From Rhynchosporium graminicola (Eukaryota > Ascomycota > Leotiomycetes > Helotiales > Ploettnerulaceae), in NCBI GenBank assembly GCA_900074885.1, contig FJUW01000007.1:858704-922703 (forward strand): 64,000 bases of DNA. The letters run 5' to 3'. Positions 1 through 11,177 of this stretch are shown piece by piece. A program made the position numbers and the translations under genes. The notes under the pieces are model-generated. The model worked only from the letters and a program-made list of their open reading frames with translations, was not told the DNA's origin and did no database searches. The first letter of the stretch is position 1. Every line of letters begins with the position of its first letter.

Positions 1-717
1 AACGAGGAGCATCGGACAGGCGAGTGGGCGGGGTGTGTTTACCTCGCTTCCCAAACTACACAATTTTGGGAGATATTTGCTGCATTTGCTTTGCATGGAA
101 AGGTCAATGGAAAGCATGGGATGGGATGGGATGGGATGGAATGGGACCGGGGGTGCCGCCACTGCCATCATATATGAGGATGGCTGGCTGCTTGCTGGTA
201 TAATAGCTAGTTAGCTATTGGCCGGATATAGGCATGGCAAATCTCACTCGATTACCTACCGATGAATTTTTTTCGGCTTTGTTCATGATATGATTTAATT
301 GACTCATGAATCACTTGAGACTTGAGTGAAGTCAAAATCCTGGAATTAGGAGTGATGAAGATTGTATCCCCACTCAGTTGGATGGGTGATGATAGTTTCA
401 ATTGTGAACTTGTAATAGTAAAAGGTATTCAAGGCAGTTCCATTCCCACGAAGCGTAAAATACTGAAATCAATCCTAAACGCCGTGGTATATATCGTCTC
501 TGCCTCGTTCAATGCTAGATAGACCCAACCCATCCCAAACAGGCGGAAGGAATGAGAAATGATAACAAAAATTCAATCGACCTCGCTCGCCAGACTCGCC
601 TATGTTGTAACCCAAATTGGGCCAAAAAAGAGACAGCCAAACAATGCAATTTCGTCCGCAGGTGCGCCTGGCCGTTCCCTCTGAAAAGCAGAAACATGTA
701 ACGAGAAAAAATGACGG
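1..717. other. Intergenic, no gene seen
   Basis: No convincing coding sequence is visible. A short pentanucleotide array of GGGAT units lies at about 116-146. The right end should include the 3' UTR of the minus-strand acyltransferase gene that ends at 718. Confidence 0.6.
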
Positions 718-2430
718 TTAGAGTCCCATTCGGTGTGGCAAATCTCCGATCTTCCGCTCGCGCGCAACGTCCTTGGCTCCACCATCCATATCCATAGCTG
801 AGCTTCCGATCTGTTCGTTCAGCAGTGGTATTCTATCCACGCTGTTGCTTCTAGCGTGATTCTTGTTGTCGCTACTACCCTCCATTACAGCGCCTAAATC
901 AGCACTTGCCTCCGTCCTAGGCGTCATAAGAGGCGAAGTCATCATATCTGGGCTATTCTGCCACTTCAATACCTCTTTCTTCATAGCTTCAAGTTCGTTC
1001 TGGAACCGTTTTCCGAATACATCGATGTAATAGGTGGCGCCGTTGTATACAGACCAGCAGAACACAGCCATCAAGAAACTAGCTGATGCGTAGCGGTACC
1101 AGAACCACAATGGGCATGGGAGCATGGTAGCTACAGCGTATGAGTACTGGATGAACATGAATGCTGGCTCTTGCAGGGAATTGGGAAGCGAGAGAACGAG
1201 TTTGCCGATCCAGGCTTTAGAATAGGATTTCCGGAGCCAGGTGAAGGACGTTGGGCGGCCGGCGGCGATCTTCTCGCGACGTCGAACGGTGATGAGGAAG
1301 TGGTAGGATAGTTGCCAGACTGCGTATGGGATCGTAGACCATAACGTCATGGCCAAGAGGCCGTAATGGGTCTTTGAGCCTGGTGGTGAGGTCTTGATCG
1401 TATAGATTGCTGAGAACCGGTCTTGTTGGTGGGCTGGAGTGATGAGATGAACCAGGCAGTGTAAAGTTACGCAGGGCATAATGTGGATGAAAAGACTGGT
1501 GACCTTGTCGAAACTGTGGAAAACCATGCTGTTCCTCCACATGGCTATGGCAATCGCATTGTTTCCAAACGCCAGGCAGTATGTGCTGATGAAGAGTCGT
1601 TTGGAGTTCGGGAAGAACCATATAGTGAGGACACACAGGAAGTTGACAAAATAGCATAAATCGGCCAAGAAGTAGTGGTATCCTCGCTTGTAGTAGGTGT
1701 AGTATCGGATGGGCATGAAGTAGAGAAGCTGCGCAGTGTACCAGTAGTGAAAGTATTCTGGATAGCCTCCGATCAGGTACCCGCTAACCAGGACATTGAG
1801 AACGCCGCAAATGAATGCAAACTTCTCTCGAGCTGTGACAACCTTCGTATCGTTCCATCGTCTCCCAAGTCTGTCGACATTCTCTCGCATCTTCTTCCGG
1901 TATCTTTCCAACTGCTCGTCTGCCGTGGGTACTCGTCTTCGCCACTGTTCTACCACTCGGTCTTTGGCGTAAGAGCCTCGTGTCTTCAGGGCATCGCGCT
2001 GCTTTCGTACTTTATCGGTCTGCGCTGATATGTTCCGTTGAAGCTTCTCCAGCTGTTGGGGCAAGGCAAAGTTGTCCAGCAGATCAAAGACGGTCAGTCT
2101 GTCTAATGGAGGGAAAGCTTCCCAGTCCTCTTGATAAGACGAACTTCCCGAGAAGGAAGGATTCCGAGAAAGATGCGGGCTGCCAGGAATCGAAGAAGCA
2201 GACATCAGAGGCGTCTTGCTCCCATCGGGCGGTGAAGTGCCCGTCGAAGAGCTCTGAACACGAGATAGCTCTGGCGACAACCTGCCACTCTCCGCAGCTT
2301 GCTCGGAGCCTGGTATGGGGATGGGGTCCGACATTTCGAGAATAGTGCGGTTATAAACTGTGGTTGAGGAAACTCCAAACGAAACCCTTCGTAACAGCCT
2401 GCCTCCTCTTAACACTAGACCGTCAGCCAT
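718..2430 (-). CDS. GPC1: Glycerophosphocholine acyltransferase 1 (GPC1/DUF2838 family)
   Basis: Predicted 570-residue polytopic membrane protein of the former DUF2838 family. Characterised members (yeast Gpc1) reacylate glycerophosphocholine to lysophosphatidylcholine with acyl-CoA, recycling phosphatidylcholine backbones, probably at the ER. The first 130 residues are Ser/Pro-rich and low in complexity. A basic helical stretch follows, then a hydrophobic multi-span core at roughly residues 205-470, opening with FAFICGVLNVLVSGYLIGG. The hydrophilic tail is Ser/Asn-rich. The start is the ATG at 2430, in a strong AAACCATGG context. The frame stays open further upstream but has no ATG, and 2454-2517 looks like a 5' UTR intron. 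A second ATG at 2334 is the alternative start. It is divergent from SMC1 across an 890-bp interval. The family assignment rests on recognising the core sequence, and the start is less certain. Confidence 0.82.
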   Translation of the reverse strand: MADGLVLRGGRLLRRVSFGVSSTTVYNRTILEMSDPIPIPGSEQAAESGRLSPELSRVQSSSTGTSPPDGSKTPLMSASSIPGSPHLSRNPSFSGSSSYQEDWEAFPPLDRLTVFDLLDNFALPQQLEKLQRNISAQTDKVRKQRDALKTRGSYAKDRVVEQWRRRVPTADEQLERYRKKMRENVDRLGRRWNDTKVVTAREKFAFICGVLNVLVSGYLIGGYPEYFHYWYTAQLLYFMPIRYYTYYKRGYHYFLADLCYFVNFLCVLTIWFFPNSKRLFISTYCLAFGNNAIAIAMWRNSMVFHSFDKVTSLFIHIMPCVTLHCLVHLITPAHQQDRFSAIYTIKTSPPGSKTHYGLLAMTLWSTIPYAVWQLSYHFLITVRRREKIAAGRPTSFTWLRKSYSKAWIGKLVLSLPNSLQEPAFMFIQYSYAVATMLPCPLWFWYRYASASFLMAVFCWSVYNGATYYIDVFGKRFQNELEAMKKEVLKWQNSPDMMTSPLMTPRTEASADLGAVMEGSSDNKNHARSNSVDRIPLLNEQIGSSAMDMDGGAKDVARERKIGDLPHRMGL

Positions 2431-3320
2431 GGTTTTTAATCTTGCTTCCAGACCTTTCAGGTGGGTGAGTAGGAGAGGAGTGTATCCAGTCTCAAGGGCC
2501 TTGCACCAGCTACTTACCTCGGATTTGGACCCGAGTAAGGTCGTTCTTTCTATCGTCAAGCAGGCAGCTCAAGTGATCAAAAGCGCCGCCAATGCAATGC
2601 GGTCAAAATGTGCGGTGACTGGAGACCACAGCTGAGACTTAATTTAGAGTGGCCTAGGGCAGATGACAATGACACTGGTTTATAGAGCAGATGGTTGCGC
2701 GTGGGTAGAGTCCGTTCTCACGCGTAGGTCGTAAGTGGTTGGAATCGTGTAGTTGAAGGTCGTGAGGAATCGGTTGGCTCAGAATGTCTACCGTGTCTGT
2801 TGGACTCGACGTTTAGCAGATCAAAGATCTTGAACCCCCTCCCTACCTACCTACTACTTGTGGAGAAGAATGTGTAGAAAGAATAATCCCGTGTGAGACT
2901 TGAGACTTGAGACTTGGGATGGACGGTATGAATTAATATCAAGAGATGTGTCACCGAGGGTTTTGAATTAATTCAGTTCACAAGGGGCACCAGCCAGACG
3001 TGACCTCTCCGTCATCCTGCAGGGAACGAACGTCCACTGTTTCTGTTTCCCCCTGCATCACAATGCCACGTGACCTGAATTTCTCGCCTCAAGCGCCAGG
3101 TTTTGGACGCGATCGCGACTGCGGAAATGTTCCACTCCCTACGACTGCATCAACATACTCTTACATTTCGCGACGACTCATACGGAAACCGAGGGTCCGC
3201 GCCGTTCGTCTATATGTTGATGCGCTCTATCACCAGCATACTAGATTCAAGCCACATCGTTGAAGTCTCTCCTCGACGCGCGCACACCTCCTGCAACAAC
3301 GCCAACGCGTCGAAATCAAG
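2431..3320. promoter_or_regulatory. Divergent promoter region of GPC1 and SMC1, with ACGCGT boxes
   Basis: This 890-bp interval separates the divergent GPC1 and SMC1 starts. It contains two exact ACGCGT hexamers, at 2720-2725 and 3305-3310. The latter lies 10 nt before the SMC1 ATG, so it probably sits in the 5' UTR. ACGCGT is the core of the MluI cell-cycle box bound by MBF in yeasts, which controls G1/S genes including cohesin genes. Control of this gene by MBF is inference. A CCTACCTACCTAC microsatellite lies near 2840-2855. Confidence 0.45.
2454..2517 (-). other. Possible 5' UTR intron of the GPC1 gene
   Basis: On the minus strand a GTAAGTA donor at 2517 is followed by a CTCAC branch-like motif and an AG acceptor ending at 2454. 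The 64-nt intron would leave the ATG at 2430 as the first usable start. The frame stays open without splicing, so this is an inference from splice signals only. Confidence 0.4.
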
Positions 3321-6300
3321 ATGGGAAAACTAATTCGCCTCGAGTTGTTCAGTAAGTTGGTCGCTACCATGATGCGATCTCTGTGCTTATATATACGCAG
3401 ATTTTAAGTCCTACAAGGGCCATCATACTCTTCTCTTCGGCGACTCATACTTTACCTCAATTATTGGTCCCAATGGCTCCGGAAAATCGAACTCGCACGT
3501 ACTTCAGGTCGCATTCGCAAGTCAAGGTAACTAACTTTGTCTAGTATGGATGCCATTTCCTTTGTGCTTGGTATCAAGTCTTCACACCTGCGCTCCTCAC
3601 ATCTTCGAGATCTGGTCTACCGTGGTCGCGTTTTGAAAACCTCTAAAATCAACGATGACGGGTCCGCCGCAGCACCTGGCGAAGCAAACGGAGATGGAGA
3701 GGCAGAGGACGAGGATACAAAATCGCAGCGTCCAGGTCGTAATGATCCAAAGAGTGCGTGGGTTATGGCCGTCTACGAAGACGATGCTGGAGATGAGCAG
3801 AAATGGAAGCGCACAATCACCAACCAGGGTGCTAGCGAATACCGAATTAACGAGCGCGTGGTTACTGCACAGCAATACAACGAATCTTTGGAATCAGAAA
3901 ACATCTTGATCAAGGCCCGCAACTTCCTTGTTTTTCAGGGAGATGTTGAGGCCATCGCATCGCAATCGCCCAAGGACCTGACACGACTAATTGAACAGAT
4001 TTCCGGCAGTCTGGAATACAAGGCTGAGTATGAGCGTCTGCAAGAGGAATCGGAGCAGGCAGCCGACAATCAGAACTACAACCTCCATCGCCGTCGAGGC
4101 ATCAACTCTGAGATCAAGCAATATCAGGAACAGAAGAAGGAGGCCGAAGCTTTTCAGGCAAAGGTAGATGAACGCGATGATGCGATTGTTACTCACATTC
4201 TGTGGAAGTTATACCACTTCCAGCGAGTTATGGACGAGTCAACTGCCAGTATTCAGGAGCATCAGGAGAATTTGAAAGAATATCGAAGAGGTGTTGACAA
4301 ATACGAAAAGTCGCTTGAAGAGGCTCGCCAGGCGCAGACAAAGGTCAGTAAGGATGTCGCCAAGGTAGAGAGGAGTATCAAGAAAAAGGAGAAGGAGGTC
4401 GAGGCGAAAGAGAATGCCTTGGTGCCGATAGACACGAAGGTCGAGGACAGTAACAACGACATCGAGAGACTACGGAAGAGAATTGAAAGTGTTATAAAGG
4501 AACGCGATATCCAAGTAGCCTCCGTACAGAAAACAAAAAAGGATCTAGCCACTGTTGAGAAGGCCGAGAAACAATTCGAGCTCCAGTGGAAAGAGACACT
4601 GAAGAAGCAGGGGAAACAGTTAAGCGAGGCCGATTTCAAGGAATATAATACTCTCAGGTCCCAGGTCGTCAACAAAACCGCGAACAACCAGTCAAAGCTC
4701 GACAACCTTATCCGACAGATGAAGACCGATGAGGTCACAGTCAACAGTCTTAAGGGAAAGGTTGAAGCCCTTCAAGCTTCTGTTGAAAAATACGAGGCTG
4801 ACGTCTCTTCAATTACTGAACGCAAGGAAGCCACCAAACTCTCCGTAAAAGAAATCTCGAAGGAGATTGATGCCAAAAAGAAGGAATTCAACTATATTCA
4901 GTCCGAACGAGTCCGCATCAACCAGTTGCATACGGAGAAGGAGGAAAAGCTAGTTGCTCTGATGAAGACCATTGAAGAAGCTACTTCGGGACGCAGACAG
5001 AATGCTAAGGAACAACGAACCAAAGATACCATCATTGCGCTCAAGCGACTTTACCCTGGTGTTCGTGGCCGCATCGGCGATCTTTGCAAGCCTAAGCAGA
5101 AGAAGTTCGAGGAGGCACTTAGCACAGCTCTTGGTCGCGACTTTGACTCCGTGGTGGTCGATACAGAAAAAATTGGTACAGAATGTGTGCAATATCTCAA
5201 GGACCAGCGTGCCAGTCCCATGACTTTCATCCCTCTTGACAATATCAAGGTCTCTGCTCCCGATGCCAATTTGAAAAGCTTGTCCAAGGCTCGGCTCACC
5301 ATTGATACCATTGACTTTGACTCATCTTTGGAGCGAGCTATGGCCTATGCATGTGGGAGTTCTATTGTCTGCGACGATCTCGCAACTGCTAAGGACATTA
5401 TCTACAAGAAGCACATGCAAGTCAAAGCTGTCACTTTAGAGGGATTCGTAATTTACAAGGATGGACCAATGGCAGGTGGTCGTCTTCCAGACAATAAAGG
5501 CAACAAGCGAAAATTTGGAGATGATGAGATAGAGAAGCTCAGATCCCAGGCTGAGAGGTTCCGCGAGGAGATTGAAGCACTTCCTAAAGTCAACCGTAGA
5601 GGTGCAGCGGAGGAGACTCTGCAAAGTGACCTGACTTCTCTTGAGCAGCGTCTCGTTTATGCTAAGAGCGAGCTGAATGCCTTCGAACAGAATCTCGCAA
5701 GCAAGAAAAAGGAACTGGCCAATCAACAGCGACAATTACAGGAGATGGCACCCAAGTATGAAGAGAAGAAATCTGAGCTGGAGAGTATCACCAATACCGT
5801 TAACGAATTCAAAGAAGCAGTAGCCAAGGTCCAGGATGAGATCTTCGCCGGCTTCTGTAAGCGACTAGGATACTCTGACATTCGTGCATACGAAGCTCAG
5901 CAAGGAAGTCTGGAGCAAGAAGCTGCCGAGCAGAAGAACAGCTTCGAGGTGCAAAAGCAACGATTAGCTCGCCAAGTCGAATGGGAAACCGGTCAACAAA
6001 AGGCCACTGATAACCGAGTCAAGGGCATGGAGGAGCGCGTCGAGGCACTTGAAGCGCTGATCGAAGAATTTTCCAGCGAGAAGGAAACTCTCGAGAATGC
6101 CATCGATGTCGACCGAGCGCATATCACGGAGCTTGAGGACGAGGTTCACAAGCTGAAGGAGAAACTTGCTACGAAGAGTGAAAAGGTCAATCAGGCCCGC
6201 AATGAACTGCAAAAGCGAAGCAAGGAGATTGACAGCCGAACAAAGGCAATTGCAACATTGGAAACTGAAGTACAACGCAATGCTTCCGGTCGATATGCGT

Positions 6301-7303
6301 TGCTACGACGCTGCAAGCTAGAGCAGATTGCTATTCCGTTGACGGATAGCTCAAGAAAACTGGACTCGCTTCCTGTCGATGACAATGTTCTCCAAACGGA
6401 TCCCGATGCGATGGATGTTGACGAGGATGATGAGACATCTGCAGAGGTCATCAAAGACTACGGAATTGAAATCAGCTTCGAGGATCTAGATGATGATTTG
6501 CAAAAGGTACGTCAATCAAAATTTGTGAATTTAAGGTATCTAACTTTTGGCAGCCCGATGAAGAAGAAGTCGAAGAACAGCTACTGCAACGTATCACCGA
6601 CCTGAATTCGGAACTTGAAAAACTCAATCCCAACATGCGAGCTATCGATCGACTCGATGGCGTTGAAGCCCGTCTCAAATCCACAGAAAAGGACTTTGAA
6701 GACGCTCGGAAATCAGCCAAGAAATCAAGAGATGCCTTCCAAGAGGTTAAGGAGAAGCGCTTTGATCTTTTCAACAAAGCATTCTCGCACATCTCGGAGC
6801 AGATCACACATGTATACAAAGATCTCACAAGATCCTCAACGTTCCCCTTAGGCGGCCAAGCCTATCTCGACGTCGAAGACAGCGACGCACCCTATCTCTC
6901 CGGCATCAAGTACCACGCCATGCCTCCCCTAAAGCGTTTCCGCGATATGGAACACCTCTCTGGTGGAGAGAAGACCATGGCCGCTCTCGCACTCCTTTTC
7001 GCCGTCCACTCCTATCAACCAAGTCCTTTCTTCGTCCTCGATGAAGTTGATGCAGCGCTCGATAATGCTAATGTGGAGAAAATCAAGAATTACATCCGCG
7101 AGCACGCGGGCCCGGGAATGCAGTTCATTGTCATTAGTTTGAAGACTGGCCTTTTTCAGGGTAGTGAGAGTTTGGTGGGTGTTTTCAGGGATCAGGAGGC
7201 TAATAGCTCAAAGACTCTGACGTTGGATGTAAGTCTGCCTTGGATCAAAATCCCCGACTGATATCATTTACTAACGCTTTTTTAGTTGCGCAAATACGTC
7301 TAA
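3321..7303 (+). CDS. SMC1: Cohesin subunit SMC1
   Basis: Structural-maintenance-of-chromosomes ATPase of the cohesin ring, which pairs with SMC3 and the kleisin to hold sister chromatids together. The spliced model has five exons (3321-3351, 3401-3494, 3545-6506, 6554-7228, 7286-7303) and encodes 1259 residues, a normal length for fungal SMC1. Walker A is GPNGSGKS at residues 33-40. Long coiled coils flank a hinge at about 535-695. The C-terminal ATPase head has the LSGGEK signature near 1164 and Walker B FFVLDEVDAA near 1188. The protein ends LTLDLRKYV. Intron 2 (3495-3544) fits the conserved frame GKSNSMDAISFVLG only as a GC-AG intron; the other introns are GT-AG. The start ATG gives the typical MGKLIRLELFNFKSYKG opening. 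An ACGCGT box lies just upstream. Confidence 0.96.
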
Positions 7304-8720
7304 TGCGGACTTGTTCTACGAAACGGGTCATTGTTGCTTACAGGCATGATCTAGACGGAGGAGATATCAGGTCGATGGAAATTGCTTGAGGGTTCGCACC
7401 GTCGAGATGGGATGAGTAGTGTCTGTTGGATGTATGTAGGACTACTGCGAATTGATTTGAGCTGGCTTGGGATTTGCTATTGCATATGATATGATATAAC
7501 CCTTATCTCTCTCTTCTCAAACTACTTGTGTGAATCACAAGACAGCAGAAAATAAATGGGTCGTCTTATTCACTCACAAAACAATATATAGATAGATGTC
7601 TTCTTTACGTAACTCAGGTATCTAACTAACGAACTGACTGACTATGCATGTGTTCAAGTCCGTTTCATTCATTCCCTTTGGAAAAGCCTGGCAAAGCATA
7701 GCCTGTATGTGTGTGCTTGGCTTTATGGTGGTCCGTCACTCACTCAGTGGCTAGCTATCATGTCCTTCATTCTATCCTCCATTCTTTCATTCATTCATTC
7801 TATCCCTCATTCTATCATGGGTTCATTCTCTTTACCTCCCTCTCTCTCTCACACACACACACTCTGTCTCCCCTCTCCCATCTCCCCTCTCCCTTCCTAC
7901 TGAGCCTTGAGCATCCCTACCTACCTACCTAGTATTCCCTCCTCAGCTCGTCTCATCGATCACTCACCTCCTCATGCAATAATACCTAGCGAGGCCAGGC
8001 AAGTCGTTTCACATATACATACATACATACCTACCAACCTACCTACCGATTCATATCCACAATCATATTCATATTCACAGAGGCGAAACGAAGCGAAGCG
8101 AACGTATTGATTTCAGAATTCGCGAAAGCTTTCATAGGGAGGATATCTACAGCTGATTACTACCTAGAAACCGGTCATGAGTGCAGCAACGAAAGTCGTG
8201 ATTTTGCTTTCGTCACAGCTACCATATTAGTTTATAGGTTTCGAATACCTTATCGGGCAGGCAGGCAGGCTTGCTTCTTCTGGAAGGTGTGTTGGTTGAA
8301 GATTTGCTGAAATATACCTACATACGTACAAATAGCGAGTCTTTTCGAGGTGAACATTAACATAAGTTCTGACGTATTTACGGTTAATGTTATCACTGAG
8401 CAAATCAAAATCGTTGGAGAGATTGAATATCGTCTGGTATCTATGCCCACAATCTTCTATGCGCACAAAGCCCACTCTTTTTACAGATTAATAATTCTTG
8501 CTGTGGTCCTGTTGATCCCCGCCCAAAATCACAGCAGACACATGCTGCGTCAACGCCACATGGTATAACATGCCCCCTCCCCCCATGCCCATGCACAGTC
8601 AGGACTAACAGCCGCGCCAAAAGAAAAAACATACAGCCAAGTCAGCTAGCAAGGAAAAATCTCATCTGAACAGCCATATCACCATTTTCTCCTCTCGAAA
8701 TTCGCTTCGGTATGTCCAGA
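7304..8720. other. Convergent intergenic region, low complexity
   Basis: This is the region between the 3' ends of SMC1 and the RGS-LOV gene. It is rich in short repeats: CATT units at about 7765-7800, CT followed by CA dinucleotides at 7841-7863, and CCTACC/ACATAC tetranucleotides around 7915-8050. No gene is supported. Confidence 0.6.
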
Positions 8721-11177
8721 CTAAATTCTCAGGGAATATGGGCTTGCAGACCTATCCGTCCTCTCCGTTCCGTGGAAGCTCGCCGCACTGCTGTTATCAT
8801 GAGAATCATTTCGACGCCTCGAATTCGCGCCATGGCCCATAGCGAAATCTCTAAGACTACCGCTATCATCCCTATTGGTAGGGATTGATCGACCGAACTT
8901 TGGATCGATAGGTGGCGCCATTCTGAATTGTTTCTCGGCGGGGGATGAAGCCTCATCGTCGACGATAACAACCATCCAGACTCCAATTGCACCGTTACTT
9001 CCAAGCAATGGTGTACAATGAATCCATCGATTTCTCCCCTCCTGGTCAGTTTTAGACACCCACTTCACTTTAGCGGTGACTCCTCGACCATCTGCTAATG
9101 CCTGTGTCAACTCTTCGCGAACACGGTTTGAGCCACCAATCTTGGCCATGAAAGGACTCTGCAAGATTCCTGGGACTCGAAGACTAGGACTAGCGAAAAG
9201 TATTCGGAGACTTGGGTACGGTCGCACCAACAGGTAACTCTCGTAGATGCCACTGAGACGACCGCTGCCTTGTCCAGAAGGTTTTGAGAACGAATTTGGG
9301 CCTTCGGGACTGGTAGAGTTGATCAGTAACCGCGGCTTCGACCAGTTACCGCCTTTGAAGTTGGAATCTGAAGCCTCCTCTTCCTTCTCTCTATGCATTC
9401 TGCCGCCCCATCTTCGGACAGTATCCAGTTCTTGAAGGTTGAGCATCTCGCTAAGCTCCTGGAACTCGTCCTTCTGAGTGGAATTTTCGGTAACATGACT
9501 CAGATCGTCATCGGGATCACGTTCCTCATCGTCCTCGGCTTTGACCACGAGTCGCCGTAGGGATTCCATGTCAGAGCATTCCTTGACTAAGCCAGAGACA
9601 TCGACTTGAGCGCCAATAAAGTATCGGATGATGCCACGGCTGTCGCGTAGGGGTGCGCACATAAGAAGATTCATGAATGGCGAGCCGTCACGGCGACTGT
9701 CAGACAATTAGCATGTACCTAATACGTCGAAAGGGTAAACTTACTAATTGAGAAAGACCTCGCTATGCTCAACACCCGCCTTTATCATGTCACGAAATCT
9801 TCGAACGCTGTGGGGGTTCGTTTTTGGCCCCTGGAGAAATCGGCAATTGCGTCCAATGACATACGACATGCCATACTGAGTCGTCCTGTGAAACTCTACT
9901 GAAATATTAGCGGATTCTCGTCACGTCAGTTGGCTCGAAACTTACCTTCAGATGCAAAAACGATCGGGTTGTCTGGTCTCGAGGGATCTGTCAGACAAAA
10001 GACTTCCGCTAGGCCTTCGGAAGCTTCTCTGAGATGCGCTGGCAGGGTGCCGGTGACTCTTCGCTGAATAGACAAGCTAACCGACTGTAGATATGTGTGT
10101 GTGATGTAAGCTGGCAGATCTTCCCGTACGAGAACCCCAAATGCCTGTGCTGCCTTCTCCTCTAGTACCTTATTGGTCGTTTGTGTATGGTTTGTTGTGG
10201 TGAAATCAAATCCACTGATAGGATCCAATGCCTCAGCAATTGCATTCGAATAGCTTATGGCCTTGAGAGCCTTGATAGCATCCAAATAGTAGATCAGAAT
10301 AGGGATTGAGGACTTTCGATGAGCGCTGAGGAACGCCGTGAAGCGGAGGAGAAGCGAGGGCTCGTTGAAAATGATGCGCAGATGCTCAGTGGAGAAGAGC
10401 TGTTCCGATCTAGTCTCCAGTGAATATTGCTTGAGACCTTGCGGTGATGATGCTACTAGATCAAAGGATCCAGGGTCAATATCATCGTCGTCTAATGGCT
10501 CCAATTGATCATATTCGTCCGCTCCCTTTTGCTGGAGTGCTGGAAGAGAAGATGCACCTGTTCGAGGTGAGGATGCATCGGAAGCGTGAGAAATCGACCG
10601 GCTTCCAGAGTCCACTGTAGAAGGCGATGAGAGAGGAGGGATTTCATTCCCGCGCCGATGTGTCTTCCTGCTCTCTAGTACTGAGTCCGCTCTCACATCG
10701 CCTCTACTTTCCTCTCTGGAACCACCCCGAGCTCCATCCCGCAGATCTGATCTCGATTCTGACGAGCGCTCGATAAGGTCCAATCGGTTCATCATTTCTT
10801 CTGGCTCCTCTTTTTTTTGTTCTTGTCGGCACTCGTGGGATGCGATTCCGTGTGTGAGAGGAGCAAAGTCAATGCTGCCGCTACAGCCAAAATTAGCGAA
10901 GTCGCTTGTTTTTGCCCACTTCAGGGACTTACTTGTCCTCAGAAGCAATGTGCAATGGGAAACGCGCTGGAGATGCGATCAAAGCCTCCAAATCGCGTAC
11001 ATGTGGTGCAGGATGGAGATTTTCGGGCTTCCTCAACTTCTCCGGCGGCTCAAGTTTCCGGGACGAGGTTTGCGAAGGTCTGTAGAAGGGGATATCGCTG
11101 ACTTCTGCACCAGCATTACTTTCTTGATCTTGGACGTCGTTGATGGGTGAAAGTCGTCGAATACGGAAAGAATTCAT
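8721..11177 (-). CDS. RGS-LOV photoreceptor (Botrytis BcLOV4-like)
   Basis: Predicted blue-light receptor joining a regulator-of-G-protein-signalling domain to a flavin-binding LOV domain. Four exons on the minus strand (11177-10933, 10880-9946, 9898-9745, 9696-8721) give 769 residues, and all three introns are short (47-52 nt) with GTAAGT donors. The first 230 residues are charged and Ser-rich. The RGS-like helical region spans about 235-370. The LOV core holds GRNCRFLQGP with the adduct-forming cysteine at residue 412, followed by NYRRDGSPFMNLLM and the PAS strand GIIRYFIGAQVDVSG. A linker with a KEC helix and an acidic segment leads to a second PAS-like domain ending GVWMVVIVDDE. The tail is disordered. 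In Botrytis BcLOV4, light drives the protein to anionic membranes. Flavin binding, membrane recruitment and a G-alpha target are inferred here from domain order and the intact cysteine. Confidence 0.88.

Noticed and set aside
2431..2559. N-terminal extension of the GPC1 frame beyond the ATG at 2430
   Set aside because: The extension has no ATG (only TTG) and contains a strong intron donor and acceptor pair, so it is more likely leader sequence.
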